A stretch of DNA of 64,000 nucleotides from JADJOY01 sp046331705 [NCBI: bacterium] (lineage in GTDB: Bacteria; JADJOY01): contig JAXLQJ010000014.1 in assembly GCA_046331705.1 (NCBI GenBank), forward strand, positions 92,583-156,582, given 5' to 3'. Below, one piece after another: positions 26,089-34,091 of this stretch (position 1 is the first letter of the stretch; each line of letters opens with the position of its first letter). The position numbers and the translations under genes are program-made. Under the pieces are notes generated by a model. It was not told where the DNA came from, did no database searches, and saw only the letters and a program-made list of their open reading frames with translations.

Positions 26089-26802
26089 ATGCAAATCAGT
26101 CTCATCGAAATCTGGACGCACATGGGTCTTCCCGCACGCATCGTCGCGGGAACGTTGATGATCCTGGGTGTCTTCTCGGTGATGGTGTTCTTCGAGCGCG
26201 TGTTCACCCTGCGGCGCTCGCGCGGCGCGTCGCGCTCGTTCTCCATGGACGTCGCCGAGAACATGAACGCCGGCAAGTTCGACGCGGTGATCGAGGCCGC
26301 CGACAAGTTCAAGGGCGGCCACCTCGCGCGGATCGTCAAGGCGGGGCTCTCGACCTACAAGAACGCGGTCGCGGCCGAGGAAGTATCCGGGCTCACCCCG
26401 CTCGATCAGACCCAGCGCTTCATGGAGCGCTTCATGGAGGAGATCTCCGCGGACCTGCGCCGCGGCATGTGGGTGCTCGCCACGGTGGGCTCGACCGCGC
26501 CGTTCGTCGGACTGCTCGGCACCGTGCTCGGGATCATCTCCGCGTTCCAGGGCATCGCGGCGACGGGCTCGGGTGGCTTGGCCTCGGTCTCGGCGGGCAT
26601 CTCGGAGGCCCTCATCGAGACGGCGTTCGGCCTCTTCGTCGCGATCCCGGCGGTGTTCGCGTTCAACTACCTCTCGACGAAGATCGGGCACGAAGAGCTG
26701 TTGCTCAAGAACGCCTCCGGCGAGTTGCTGGACACGGTCGAGGACTGGGCCGAGCGTCAGGCGAAGGCCGCACCCGCTCGCGGCGCCACGGCGCGCGCCT
26801 GA
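26089..26802 (+). CDS. exbB: Biopolymer transport protein ExbB / TolQ family
   Basis: 237 residues. Inner-membrane proton-channel subunit of the TonB motor with the expected three helices: about 15-38, 125-150 and 172-197. The MotA/TolQ/ExbB signature is present around ATVGSTAPFVGLLGTVLGII and SAGISEALIETAFGLFVAIP. ATG 26089, preceded by AAAGAGG, gives a normal N-terminus; the open frame extends 52 codons further upstream inside the end of tonB and is not used. It lies 71 bp after tonB and 41 bp before the first exbD. Confidence 0.95.
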   Translation: MQISLIEIWTHMGLPARIVAGTLMILGVFSVMVFFERVFTLRRSRGASRSFSMDVAENMNAGKFDAVIEAADKFKGGHLARIVKAGLSTYKNAVAAEEVSGLTPLDQTQRFMERFMEEISADLRRGMWVLATVGSTAPFVGLLGTVLGIISAFQGIAATGSGGLASVSAGISEALIETAFGLFVAIPAVFAFNYLSTKIGHEELLLKNASGELLDTVEDWAERQAKAAPARGATARA

Positions 26803-26843
26803 GCGCGTCCCGAAGCTGAGCTCGTCCCAGGGAGAGAACGACC

Positions 26844-27362
26844 GTGGCCCGGATCACCAAAGGCAGCGCGCGCTCGGTCGACGTGCGGCCGGACATGAAC
26901 GTCACGCCGTTGGTCGACATCGTGCTGGTGCTGCTCATCATCTTCATGGTCGTGGCGCCGCGGCTCGAGCAGGACATCCCCGTGGATCTGCCTGGCATCT
27001 TCAATCCCGATCCGGACATGAAGGGGCAGTTCGACCCCATCAAGGTGACCGTCGCCAAGAAGGGCGAGTACTACGTCGAGAAGGACCAGTACGACCTCGA
27101 CGGCATCGTGAAGTACCTCGTCGACGAGCACGCCTTGGATCCCGAGCGCCGGCTGGTGCTGCGCGCCGACTCCAAGCTGACGTACGGCGACGTGCGCGAG
27201 ATGTTCTTCCGAGCGCAGCAGATCGGGTTCCCCGGCATGTCGCTGCTGGTCGGCGAGAAGGCCAAGACCACGACGCCCACGGGTGCTGCCGACGCCACGG
27301 GTGCCTCACCCGTGGCATCGAGCGAGCCGGCTGGCGCCGCCGCACCGAGCGCAGGGGGCTGA
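26844..27362 (+). CDS. exbD: Biopolymer transport protein ExbD (first copy)
   Basis: 172 residues. The N-terminal membrane helix MNVTPLVDIVLVLLIIFMVV carries the conserved Asp that relays protons in the ExbB-ExbD channel. The periplasmic domain follows (KGEYYVEKDQYDLDGIVKYL, RRLVLRADSKLTYGDV). A low-complexity Ala/Ser/Pro tail of about 30 residues is extra to the family. GTG start at 26844 after GGGAGAG. The gene is followed 3 bp later by a second, different exbD; paired ExbD proteins are thought to form mixed motors in several deltaproteobacterial-type genomes. Confidence 0.94.
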   Translation: MARITKGSARSVDVRPDMNVTPLVDIVLVLLIIFMVVAPRLEQDIPVDLPGIFNPDPDMKGQFDPIKVTVAKKGEYYVEKDQYDLDGIVKYLVDEHALDPERRLVLRADSKLTYGDVREMFFRAQQIGFPGMSLLVGEKAKTTTPTGAADATGASPVASSEPAGAAAPSAGG

Positions 27363-27365
27363 ACC

Positions 27366-27851
27366 GTGGGAATGAACCTCAACGCCGGCGGCCAGGGTGA
27401 CGTCACGCCGGTGATGAACGTGACGCCGCTGGTCGACATCGTGCTGGTGTTGCTCATCATCTTCATGGTGGTCACGCCGCTGCTCACCAAGAAGTTCTGG
27501 ATTCACACGCCCAAGCAGGAGAAGAAGGAAGTCGAGGAGGAGCAGCCCAAGGATCCGACGCCGCCGCTGGTGCTGCGTATCGCGGCGGACAAGACCATCA
27601 CGGTCAATGGCCAGGTGATCGGATACGACGAGCTACCCGAGCGCCTCAAGCGCATGTTCGCGGCCCGCGACGATCACATCCTCTTCTTCGACGCCGAGGA
27701 CGCAGTCCCGTACGGCTACGCCGTCCAGGTCATGGATCAGGCGCGTGCCGGACATGCGGTGACCATCGCGACGCTGATCCAAGCGCTCAGCGATCAGGCC
27801 GTCCCCGCGGGCGAGACGCCGGCGGCGCCCGCACCCGCACCCGCGCCCTGA
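27366..27851 (+). CDS. exbD: Biopolymer transport protein ExbD (second copy)
   Basis: 161 residues with the same single helix and proton-relay Asp (MNVTPLVDIVLVLLIIFMVV) but a different periplasmic domain: a charged segment KKEVEEEQPKDPTPPL, then LVLRIAADKTITVNGQVIG. It ends in a Pro/Ala tail (PAAPAPAPAP). GTG 27366 or ATG 27372 may start it. Divergence from the first copy argues for distinct roles rather than redundancy. Confidence 0.93.
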   Translation: MGMNLNAGGQGDVTPVMNVTPLVDIVLVLLIIFMVVTPLLTKKFWIHTPKQEKKEVEEEQPKDPTPPLVLRIAADKTITVNGQVIGYDELPERLKRMFAARDDHILFFDAEDAVPYGYAVQVMDQARAGHAVTIATLIQALSDQAVPAGETPAAPAPAPAP

Positions 27852-27906
27852 GCCGAGCGCGCGGTCGGGGCCCCGCGCAGCCGAACAGCGACGGAGACGA
27901 GCGCGC

Positions 27907-28773
27907 GTGATCGAGCTTCGCGATGGCGAGGTCGTCCTCGCCACCTACGCCGACCATCCCGAGCTGTGGGAGGACGATCGTCCGCTCGCAGACGCTCTCG
28001 AAGCGCGCGGGGCGGCCTGGCGCGCGATTCCCTGGGACGCGCCGGACGTGGATTGGGGACGTGCCCGCGCGGTCGTGTTGCGCTCGACGTGGGACTACTT
28101 CCGCCGGCGCGACGCGTTCCTGGGCTGGGCGGCGCGGGTCGCGGCAGCGACCCGACTCTGGAACCCCATCGAGCTGGTGCGCTGGAACACCCACAAGGGC
28201 TACATGCTGGAGCTCGAGGCCAGCGGGGTTCCGGTGACGCCGACGCTGCTGGTGCCACGCGGAACCACCCTCGAGCTCGCCGCAGCGCTGCGCGCCCGCG
28301 GCTGGGAGCGAGCGGTGGCGAAGCCTGCTGTCTCGGCCGACTCCTGGGAGACCTTCGCCGTCGATGCCGCGCCGAGTGACGAGCAGCGCGCGCGCTTCGC
28401 TCGCCTGGTGGACGAGCGCGACATGCTGTTGCAGCGCTACATCGCCTCGGTCGAAGACGTCGGCGAGCGCTGTCTGGTGTTCATCGACGGCGAGCTCTCA
28501 CACGCCGTTCGCAAGCGCTCACTCTTCCAGGGTGGTCGCTGGGCGGGCCCGGAGGGCGTGTCCGTGCCGATCGCGCCCGACGAGGCGGCGCTGGCGCACC
28601 AGGCGCTCGAAGCCGCGCAGGCCCGTCCCCTGCCCTACGCGCGCGTCGACATGGCGCGTGACGCGAGCGGCAAGCCGGTGCTGATGGAGCTCGAGCTGGT
28701 GGAGCCGACGCTCTTCTTCCTCGACGGCCCACCCGATGCCGCGCCGCGCCTCGCGGACGCGATCTTGCGCTGA
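27907..28773 (+). CDS. ATP-grasp domain protein
   Basis: 288 residues, GTG start at 27907 behind GGAGACGAG. The layout is that of stand-alone ATP-grasp ligases of the RimK/glutathione-synthase type: an N-terminal pre-ATP-grasp fold (VVLATYADHPELWEDDRPLA, then VVLRSTWDYFRR), an ATP-binding middle (WERAVAKPAVSADSWETF), and a C-terminal Mg-binding segment (ELSHAVRKRSLFQGG, VLMELELVEPTLFF). Similar orphan enzymes are widespread; the carboxylate and amine substrates are unknown. It is 55 bp after the second exbD and could be co-transcribed, although no functional link to TonB is known. The next gene converges on it. Confidence 0.85.
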   Translation: MIELRDGEVVLATYADHPELWEDDRPLADALEARGAAWRAIPWDAPDVDWGRARAVVLRSTWDYFRRRDAFLGWAARVAAATRLWNPIELVRWNTHKGYMLELEASGVPVTPTLLVPRGTTLELAAALRARGWERAVAKPAVSADSWETFAVDAAPSDEQRARFARLVDERDMLLQRYIASVEDVGERCLVFIDGELSHAVRKRSLFQGGRWAGPEGVSVPIAPDEAALAHQALEAAQARPLPYARVDMARDASGKPVLMELELVEPTLFFLDGPPDAAPRLADAILR

Positions 28774-28799
28774 TCGGGCGCCGCGGAAAGCGAAGCCCG

Positions 28800-29672
28800 T
28801 CAAGCGATCTCGGCGGGTCTGCCGAGAAACCCGATCAACTCGCGATGGAACGTCTCGGGCTGCTCGCGGTGCATGAAATGGCCCGCGTTCTCGATCCGTA
28901 GCAGCCGGTGCGGCCCAGCGAAGCCGGCGTCCTGGCGCGCGAACATCTCGATCCCCATGCAGCCGTCGTCGACGCCCGCCACGCTGAGCGTCGGCACCGA
29001 GATCTTGCCGAACACCGCCCGGCGCGTGTCGCGATCCAGCGACAGGCTCGTCGGCAACGCCCGGTAGTAGCCGAGCGCCGCGCGCAACGCTTCCGGCTGC
29101 GCCAGGCACTCCTTCACCGGCGCGATGTCGGTCGGCGCGTAGCGCCAGCCGGGCGACCAATCTCGCCAGAGCCGATCCAGGAACGCAAAGTCGCTTCGCC
29201 GCACGCGTCGCTCGGGAAGCCCCCGGAGCTGAAAAAAGCCGATGTACCAGGAGCGCCGCGCCTGCGCGACATTCACCCGCTGGGTGCGCAAGTGGGGAAC
29301 CGCGAGCACGCAGAGCCGCGCCACGCGCGCGGGCGCGAGGCTCGCCGCGGCATACGCGGACATCGCGCCCCAGTCGTGCCCGACCAAGGCGAAGCGCTCG
29401 GCGCCGAGCGCGCTCGCCAGCCCGAGCACGTCCCTGCCCAACGTCGCGATCCGATAATCGCCCGTCGACGGTGCGGCCGTGGGCGAATAGCCGCGCAGGA
29501 AGGGCGCGACCGCTCGAAAGCCACGCTCGGCCAGCACCGCGAGCGTGGGCAGGAACGTGTGCGCGGTGTCGGGAAAGCCGTGGACGCAGAGCACCAGCGG
29601 CCCCGCTCCTGCTTCGAAATACGCGTGGCGAACACCCTGCGCCTCGACGAAACGGATCCGGGCATCGCTCAT
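28800..29672 (-). CDS. Alpha/beta-hydrolase, epoxide-hydrolase type
   Basis: 290 residues. The oxyanion-hole motif HGFPD is at about 34-38. The nucleophile elbow GHDWGAMSAY places Asp as nucleophile, and the catalytic His lies in IENAGHFMHREQP near the C-terminus. An Asp nucleophile with HGFPD/HGxP is typical of epoxide hydrolases and haloalkane dehalogenases; the cap-domain tyrosine region (YYRALPTSLS) favours epoxide hydrolase. ATG 29672 overlaps the stop of the upstream HAD gene (ATGA), so translation is coupled. It is the last gene of a five-gene minus-strand run. The substrate is unknown. Confidence 0.88.
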   Translation of the reverse strand: MSDARIRFVEAQGVRHAYFEAGAGPLVLCVHGFPDTAHTFLPTLAVLAERGFRAVAPFLRGYSPTAAPSTGDYRIATLGRDVLGLASALGAERFALVGHDWGAMSAYAAASLAPARVARLCVLAVPHLRTQRVNVAQARRSWYIGFFQLRGLPERRVRRSDFAFLDRLWRDWSPGWRYAPTDIAPVKECLAQPEALRAALGYYRALPTSLSLDRDTRRAVFGKISVPTLSVAGVDDGCMGIEMFARQDAGFAGPHRLLRIENAGHFMHREQPETFHRELIGFLGRPAEIA

Positions 29673-30403
29673 GGCTCGCCTCGTGCCGCGGCGGCGCCGA
29701 GCGGGACGTCGCGGTCGATCGCAGGTGGGGCGCCGTCGAGGCTCACGATCGGCCATCCGCGCTTGCGCGCCTCCCGTGCCAGCCGCGGATCGGGCGCCAC
29801 CACGCGTGGATGACCGACGAGCTCGAGCAGGCTGAGGTCGGTCACCGAGTCGGTGTAGAAGTAGCTGGCCGCGAGATCGATGCGCTCGCGTTCGGCGAAG
29901 CGGCGCGCGTGCGAGAGCTTGCCGGGCCCGTAGCAGAGCGGATGGACGAACGCGCCGGTGAAGCAACCGCGCTCGTCCAGCACCAGCCGATTGACCAGCC
30001 GGTGCTCGACCCCTAGCTCGTCGCCCAGCGGATTGCCGAGATAACAGGTCGAGCTCGAGAGCAACACCGTCACGTGGCCGGCGCGCGCGTGCGCCTCGAG
30101 GTGCGCGGTCACACCCGAACGGATCTTGCCGCGCACGTCGCGCTGGTACCAACGCGCGCAATGCTCCACCAGCCAGCTCTCCGGCTTGCCGACCAACCCC
30201 GAGGTCGAGCGCTCGAGGACGTCGCCGGGCTTCAACAGCCCGAGCCGATACAGGCTCAAGTACCAAGCCGCGAAGGCCATGTCCCGCGGCCGCGCGACTC
30301 CGATCTCCCACATGTAGCGCGCGAAGCTGGCGGCGGAGTTCACCGAGAGGATCGTCCCGTCGATGTCGAAGAACGCCGCGGCGCGAAACGACGTGGTGGC
30401 CAT
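29669..30403 (-). CDS. HAD-IB family phosphatase (SerB/CicA-like)
   Basis: 244 residues. Motif I FFDIDGTILSVNS is at residues 10-22, with both catalytic Asp residues. Motif II Ser/Thr lies in VTVLLSSSTCYLGNPLG, and motif III/IV in YFYTDSVTDLSLLELVG. The all-alpha cap between motifs I and II defines HAD subfamily IB. Relatives act on phosphoserine or small phosphorylated lipids and sugars, or (CicA) affect cell-cycle regulation; the substrate here is open. ATG 30403 is the only start compatible with motif I. Its stop overlaps the hydrolase start by 4 bp, and it begins 17 bp after the DUF2062 gene. Confidence 0.88.
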   Translation of the reverse strand: MATTSFRAAAFFDIDGTILSVNSAASFARYMWEIGVARPRDMAFAAWYLSLYRLGLLKPGDVLERSTSGLVGKPESWLVEHCARWYQRDVRGKIRSGVTAHLEAHARAGHVTVLLSSSTCYLGNPLGDELGVEHRLVNRLVLDERGCFTGAFVHPLCYGPGKLSHARRFAERERIDLAASYFYTDSVTDLSLLELVGHPRVVAPDPRLAREARKRGWPIVSLDGAPPAIDRDVPLGAAAARGEP

Positions 30404-30420
30404 CGCGGTCGCCCCGTCGC

Positions 30421-31143
30421 TCAGTGCGCCGAGCGATCGACGTCCGGGCTGGCAGCCGCGCGCGCCTCGCTCCGCTCGGGAGGCACCGCGAGCTCCTCGG
30501 CGGTGCGGCTCTCGCGGCGCTCCTCGGCGAGTGCTGCCGCCGGTTGTCGCAAGCGCGACTGTCCCACACCGAGGAGCTTGCGCGCGGGATCCCACGCGAG
30601 GATGACCATCGCGTACGACGCGACCGACGCGACCGCGCCGACCACCAGTCCACCCAGCGAGAGCTCCGCGACCTCGTGCAGGAACTTCCGGAACGCCGCC
30701 GGGTAGCCGGTTCCGAGCTGCACCTCGGGCAGCCAGTCGAGCGCCTGTCCGACCAGGTACACCGCGGGCAATAGCACGGGGGCCGTGAACGGATTCATGA
30801 ACCACGCACCGACGAGCGCCGCAGGCAGATTGAGCCGCAGCAGATACGCGGCCAGCGCCGCCATCACCATGTGCAGACCGATGAGCGGCGTGAAGCTCAC
30901 CAGCACGCCGATCGCGAGCCCACCCGCCACGCCGGAACGGCTCGCGTGCCAGATGCGCGGATCGAAGAGCCGCTCCCCGAACCAGCGATGTGCCCAGGTA
31001 TCCCGCAGGTGACGCTTGCGCGGGATGCGGCGCAGCATGCGTAGCTGCGCGGCGCGAATCCGCCGCCGGAGCAGGATGCGCGTTCGCTCGCGATCGTCGC
31101 TCGCGGCGGCCAGCCGCGATCTGCGGTGCTCGGGCGTGCTCAT
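30421..31143 (-). CDS. DUF2062 membrane protein
   Basis: 240 residues. A basic N-terminus of about 60 residues leads to the DUF2062 domain at about 65-180, with three to four membrane helices: WHASRSGVAGGLAIGVLVSF, LIGLHMVMAALAAYLLRLNL, NPFTAPVLLPAVYLVGQAL, and a last helix near GGLVVGAVASVASYAMVI. The G-x-FMNPFTAP signature is diagnostic. A soluble acidic/Ala-rich tail follows. DUF2062 proteins have no established biochemical role but often lie beside glycosyltransferase or lipid genes. It is placed 49 bp downstream of the ferritin-like gene and 17 bp upstream of the HAD gene. Confidence 0.86.
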   Translation of the reverse strand: MSTPEHRRSRLAAASDDRERTRILLRRRIRAAQLRMLRRIPRKRHLRDTWAHRWFGERLFDPRIWHASRSGVAGGLAIGVLVSFTPLIGLHMVMAALAAYLLRLNLPAALVGAWFMNPFTAPVLLPAVYLVGQALDWLPEVQLGTGYPAAFRKFLHEVAELSLGGLVVGAVASVASYAMVILAWDPARKLLGVGQSRLRQPAAALAEERRESRTAEELAVPPERSEARAAASPDVDRSAH

Positions 31144-31192
31144 CGGATCACGTCGGCGGAGCAGCGGCCCGCGGCCTCGCGGCGCCTCGCGC

Positions 31193-31708
31193 TCAGCCGC
31201 CCCACTTCGCCGCGGGACGAAGAATCGCCGTCCAGGGACGCGCGGCGCGATCACGGGCCGCGAGCATTCGAACACCGCTCTCGGGAAACCAGCGCGCGTG
31301 CCCCTCTTCGGCGGGAATCGTCCGCTCGACGATGGCCCGCAGCGATGGGTCGTGAATGCGGCTGGCGAGCGTACGCAGGTGCCGGGCCGCCGCGCGTTCG
31401 CCTTCCGAGAAGAGCCGTAGCTGCTCTTCGAGGCTTCGCACCGCGAGCAGACGCGAGGCGACCGGCGCCACCACGGCCGCGACACCCTCGAGCCGGGGCG
31501 GCGCGAGCTCGCGCTCGAGCAGCCAGTCCAGATACCAGTCCGCGTGGCGATGCTCGTCGCCACCGAAGCCCGCGAGCGCGTGGCGTACGTCCTCGTTGGC
31601 GGTCGCCACCGCCAGCTGGGCGTAGAGCTCCCCGCCGAGCTGCTCGGCGAAGTAGAACGTGCGCGCGGCGCGAACCGTGGCCGTGTCGGGTGATGGTGAG
31701 CGTGTCAC
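31193..31708 (-). CDS. Ferritin-like diiron protein (rubrerythrin-like)
   Basis: 171 residues, mostly helical. Metal-ligand pattern: Glu in FAEQLGGELYAQL, E-x-x-H in GDEHRHADWYLDWLLERE, Glu in FSEGERAAARHLR, and E-x-x-H in AEEGHARWFPESG. Two E-x-x-H pairs are the hallmark of a ferritin-like four-helix bundle with a carboxylate-bridged diiron site. It lacks a rubredoxin domain. It probably handles peroxide or oxidises an unknown substrate. A TAGGCT inside GAGCTAGGCT (minus strand, 31731-31736) is a likely -10 about 23 bases before ATG 31708. Confidence 0.8.
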   Translation of the reverse strand: MTRSPSPDTATVRAARTFYFAEQLGGELYAQLAVATANEDVRHALAGFGGDEHRHADWYLDWLLERELAPPRLEGVAAVVAPVASRLLAVRSLEEQLRLFSEGERAAARHLRTLASRIHDPSLRAIVERTIPAEEGHARWFPESGVRMLAARDRAARPWTAILRPAAKWGG

Positions 31709-31779
31709 GACCGGTCTCGACCTCCGCGCGAGCCTAGCTCACCCCCCCATCGAACACCACCAACCCAGCCCCGCGAAGC

Positions 31780-32388
31780 TCACCCGCCCGCGCGCGGGAT
31801 GGCAGCGCTGGCGCGTTCCAGCAGTCGTTGCCCCTCGGGGCCGAGCGCGATCCGTGCCGCCAGCGCTCGGCCTTCGGCGCTCATCTTCGCGAGGGTGCGC
31901 CGCAACACGTCGATCATCTTCTCCTCGGGCAGCTTGGCGACGAGCTCCCCGAGCTGCAGCTCGAGCGTGACGAGGCTGACCGCATCCTGGAGCGCTTGAG
32001 CCTCGGCGTCGGTCTCGCGACCTTCCTTGCGGATCAGCTTCTCGACCCGCGCCATCGCGCCGGCGTCGGCGCCGAGACTCGCGAGGACGTCCCGCGCCAC
32101 CGCGACGTGGAGATCGGTGAGCTTTCTGCGCCACGCGTGATATCCGGCGCGGCCCGCCGGAAACGCGTCGCGCGGCACCTCCCAGCGACGCACGTGCTGC
32201 GCTCGGCAAGCGAACGCGAGCGCTGGGCTCGGTCGCTCGACCAGCAGCGACGTCCAGTGCTCGACGCGATCCGCGTACACCAGCTCGAAGGCGCGCTCGG
32301 CGCCCGCGCCGTCGTCCACGCGGCGGGGGTCTTGCGCGTTCGCCGCGTCCACCGCCGCTCGGGCGTGACGCCACCACTCGTCACTCAT
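31780..32388 (-). CDS. DUF4202 family protein
   Basis: 202 residues. Family signatures seen are FELVYADRVEHWTSLLVERP, CRAQHVRRWEVPRDAFP, GRAGYHAWRRKLTDLH and VSLVTLELQLGELV. The conserved H-x-x-R-W and Y-x-x-W-R segments suggest an HD-domain-like helical enzyme, but no function is established for DUF4202. ATG 32388 gives the family N-terminus (MSDEWWRHARAAVDAAN). It leads the minus-strand run that continues with the ferritin-like gene 71 bp downstream and diverges from PAP2 at 32462. Confidence 0.85.
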   Translation of the reverse strand: MSDEWWRHARAAVDAANAQDPRRVDDGAGAERAFELVYADRVEHWTSLLVERPSPALAFACRAQHVRRWEVPRDAFPAGRAGYHAWRRKLTDLHVAVARDVLASLGADAGAMARVEKLIRKEGRETDAEAQALQDAVSLVTLELQLGELVAKLPEEKMIDVLRRTLAKMSAEGRALAARIALGPEGQRLLERASAAIPRAGG

Positions 32389-32461
32389 GATTGAATGCCC
32401 CTTGGTCTCCGGCCGATGCTGGGGCGCGGCGTGAGCGCGCCCCACGTCGCCAGCCTGCCGA

Positions 32462-33139
32462 ATGCCGCAAGCCGACGCCAACCCATCGCGCGATCGGAAC
32501 GCAGTCACGCCACGCTTCCGTGTGGTGCGCTGGGTGTTCGCGTTCAGCGCCGGCACCATCGCGCTGGTGGGTTACCTCGCCACCAGCCGCTGGAACCTGG
32601 CGCGCTTCGACGCGGGCCTCGCGCCGATCACGCTCTTCACGAGCCTCGATCATCACATCCCATTCGTGCCCCTCGCGTTCTGGGCCTACGTGCTCTACTA
32701 CCTGCTGGCGATCTCGCCGACGTTTCTCGCGTGCAACTGGCGCGAGCTGCTCACCATGGCGGTCGCGTACGGCACCGCGTCGGTGATCGCGTGGCTCACG
32801 TGGGTGGTGCTGCCGGTGCGCATGATGGTGCCGCCGCTTCACTGCGCCGGGCTCACGTGCCGCTTGCTGGTGGCGTTCCAGGAGGGCGACGGCGGCGTGA
32901 ACGTGTTCCCGAGCCTGCACGTCGCACACACGGTGCTCGCCGCCGCGTTCCACGTGCACCATCGCAGCCGGGTGGCGCCGTTGGTGCTGGTGGGCACGAT
33001 GCTGGTGGTCGCCTCCACCGTGCTGATCCGACAGCACTACCTGGTGGACCTCCCCGCCGGTGCGCTGACCGCGGCGATCGGCTGGTGGATGGCGCGGCTG
33101 ACGATGGGGCTGGGCATTCCGGCACGCGAGCGGGCATGA
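32462..33139 (+). CDS. PAP2-family membrane phosphatase / phosphotransferase
   Basis: 225 residues with about five to six helices. The C-terminal PAP2 motifs are FPSLHVAHT at about 143-151 and VLIRQHYLVDLPAG at about 182-195, carrying the catalytic His and Asp pair. The first PAP2 motif (KxxxxxxRP) is degenerate, as in the inositol-phosphotransferase-like (AUR1/Ipt1) branch. It therefore may act on phosphatidate-type lipids or transfer a phospho-head group. Its stop overlaps the epimerase start by 4 bp (ATGA). The context of PlsB-type acyltransferase downstream supports a lipid role. Confidence 0.85.
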   Translation: MPQADANPSRDRNAVTPRFRVVRWVFAFSAGTIALVGYLATSRWNLARFDAGLAPITLFTSLDHHIPFVPLAFWAYVLYYLLAISPTFLACNWRELLTMAVAYGTASVIAWLTWVVLPVRMMVPPLHCAGLTCRLLVAFQEGDGGVNVFPSLHVAHTVLAAAFHVHHRSRVAPLVLVGTMLVVASTVLIRQHYLVDLPAGALTAAIGWWMARLTMGLGIPARERA

Positions 33140-33990
33140 GCGTTCGGACACTCATCCTCGGTTGTGGCGACGTCGGCACGCGGCTCGGGCTCGCCCTCGC
33201 CGAGCGCGGCCACGAGGTGTGGGGATTGCGGCGCGACGCCGCGCGTATACCGGGCCCGATCCACGCGCTGGGTGGCGACCTCGCTCGGCCCGAAACGCTG
33301 CCGCGCTGGCCCGCAGGTCTCGATCTCGTGTTCTACACCGCTGCCGCGGACGACCCCTCGGAGGCGGCCTACACGGCCGCGTACGTCGACGGCCTGCGCA
33401 ACGCGCTCGCATCGATCACGGACCAGGGTTGCGCGCCGCGCCGGCTCTTCTACACCTCCAGCACCGCCGTCTATGCGCAGCACGAGGGCGAGTGGGTGGA
33501 CGAGCGCTCGCCGACCGTGCCCGAGCACCACGGCGGACGCATCCTGCTCGCCGGCGAGCGGCTCGCCGCGGCGAGCGTCGCCGCCACCACGGTGGTACGC
33601 CTCGCCGGCATCTACGGACCTGGCCGCACGCGCTTGATCGACGGCATTCGCGCTGGCGAGCTCCATTGCGGAGGGGCGATCGCCGAGATCACCAATCGCA
33701 TTCACAGCGTGGATTGCGCGGGCTTCCTCGCTCACCTCGCGACACTCGACGAACCGGCGCCGCTCTACCTCGGCGTCGACGACGAGCCCGCCGATCGCTG
33801 CAGCGTGTTCCACTGGCTGGCCGAGCGACTCGGAGCGCCCGACCCCCATCGCCCCTCGCCGGCGAGCGCGAGCTCGCGCAGGGCTGGCAACAAGCGCTGC
33901 AGCAACGCGCTGCTGCGCGCCACCGGCTATCGACTGCGCTATCCGACGTTTCGAGAAGGCTACGCGGCCCTGCTCGCCGAGCGCGCCTGA
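33136..33990 (+). CDS. NAD(P)-binding epimerase/dehydratase-like protein (YeeZ group)
   Basis: 284 residues. The Rossmann motif is LILGCGDVGTRLG at 6-18. The extended-SDR pattern continues with LFYTSSTAVYAQHEGEWVDE, containing the catalytic-type Tyr, and VVRLAGIYGPGRTRLIDGIR. The sequence is shorter than sugar-nucleotide epimerases and resembles the YeeZ-like group, whose substrates are unknown. It is translationally coupled to PAP2 by the ATGA overlap. It ends 101 bp before the acyltransferase, with a small G-run/C-run hairpin (33998-34010) between. Confidence 0.85.
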   Translation: MSVRTLILGCGDVGTRLGLALAERGHEVWGLRRDAARIPGPIHALGGDLARPETLPRWPAGLDLVFYTAAADDPSEAAYTAAYVDGLRNALASITDQGCAPRRLFYTSSTAVYAQHEGEWVDERSPTVPEHHGGRILLAGERLAAASVAATTVVRLAGIYGPGRTRLIDGIRAGELHCGGAIAEITNRIHSVDCAGFLAHLATLDEPAPLYLGVDDEPADRCSVFHWLAERLGAPDPHRPSPASASSRRAGNKRCSNALLRATGYRLRYPTFREGYAALLAERA

Positions 33991-34091
33991 GCCAGCGGGG
34001 GGCTGCCCCCAGTCCGCCGCGCGCTGGTGGAGCCACGGCGAAGGGTGGTACTAAGTCGGGTCGCGATGCCACTCGGCCGCAACCCACGCAC

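Noticed and set aside
33998-34010. GGGGG-CTG-CCCCC hairpin between the epimerase and plsB, as terminator
   Set aside because: It is a short stem with no T-run. The genes run in the same direction and may still be co-transcribed.
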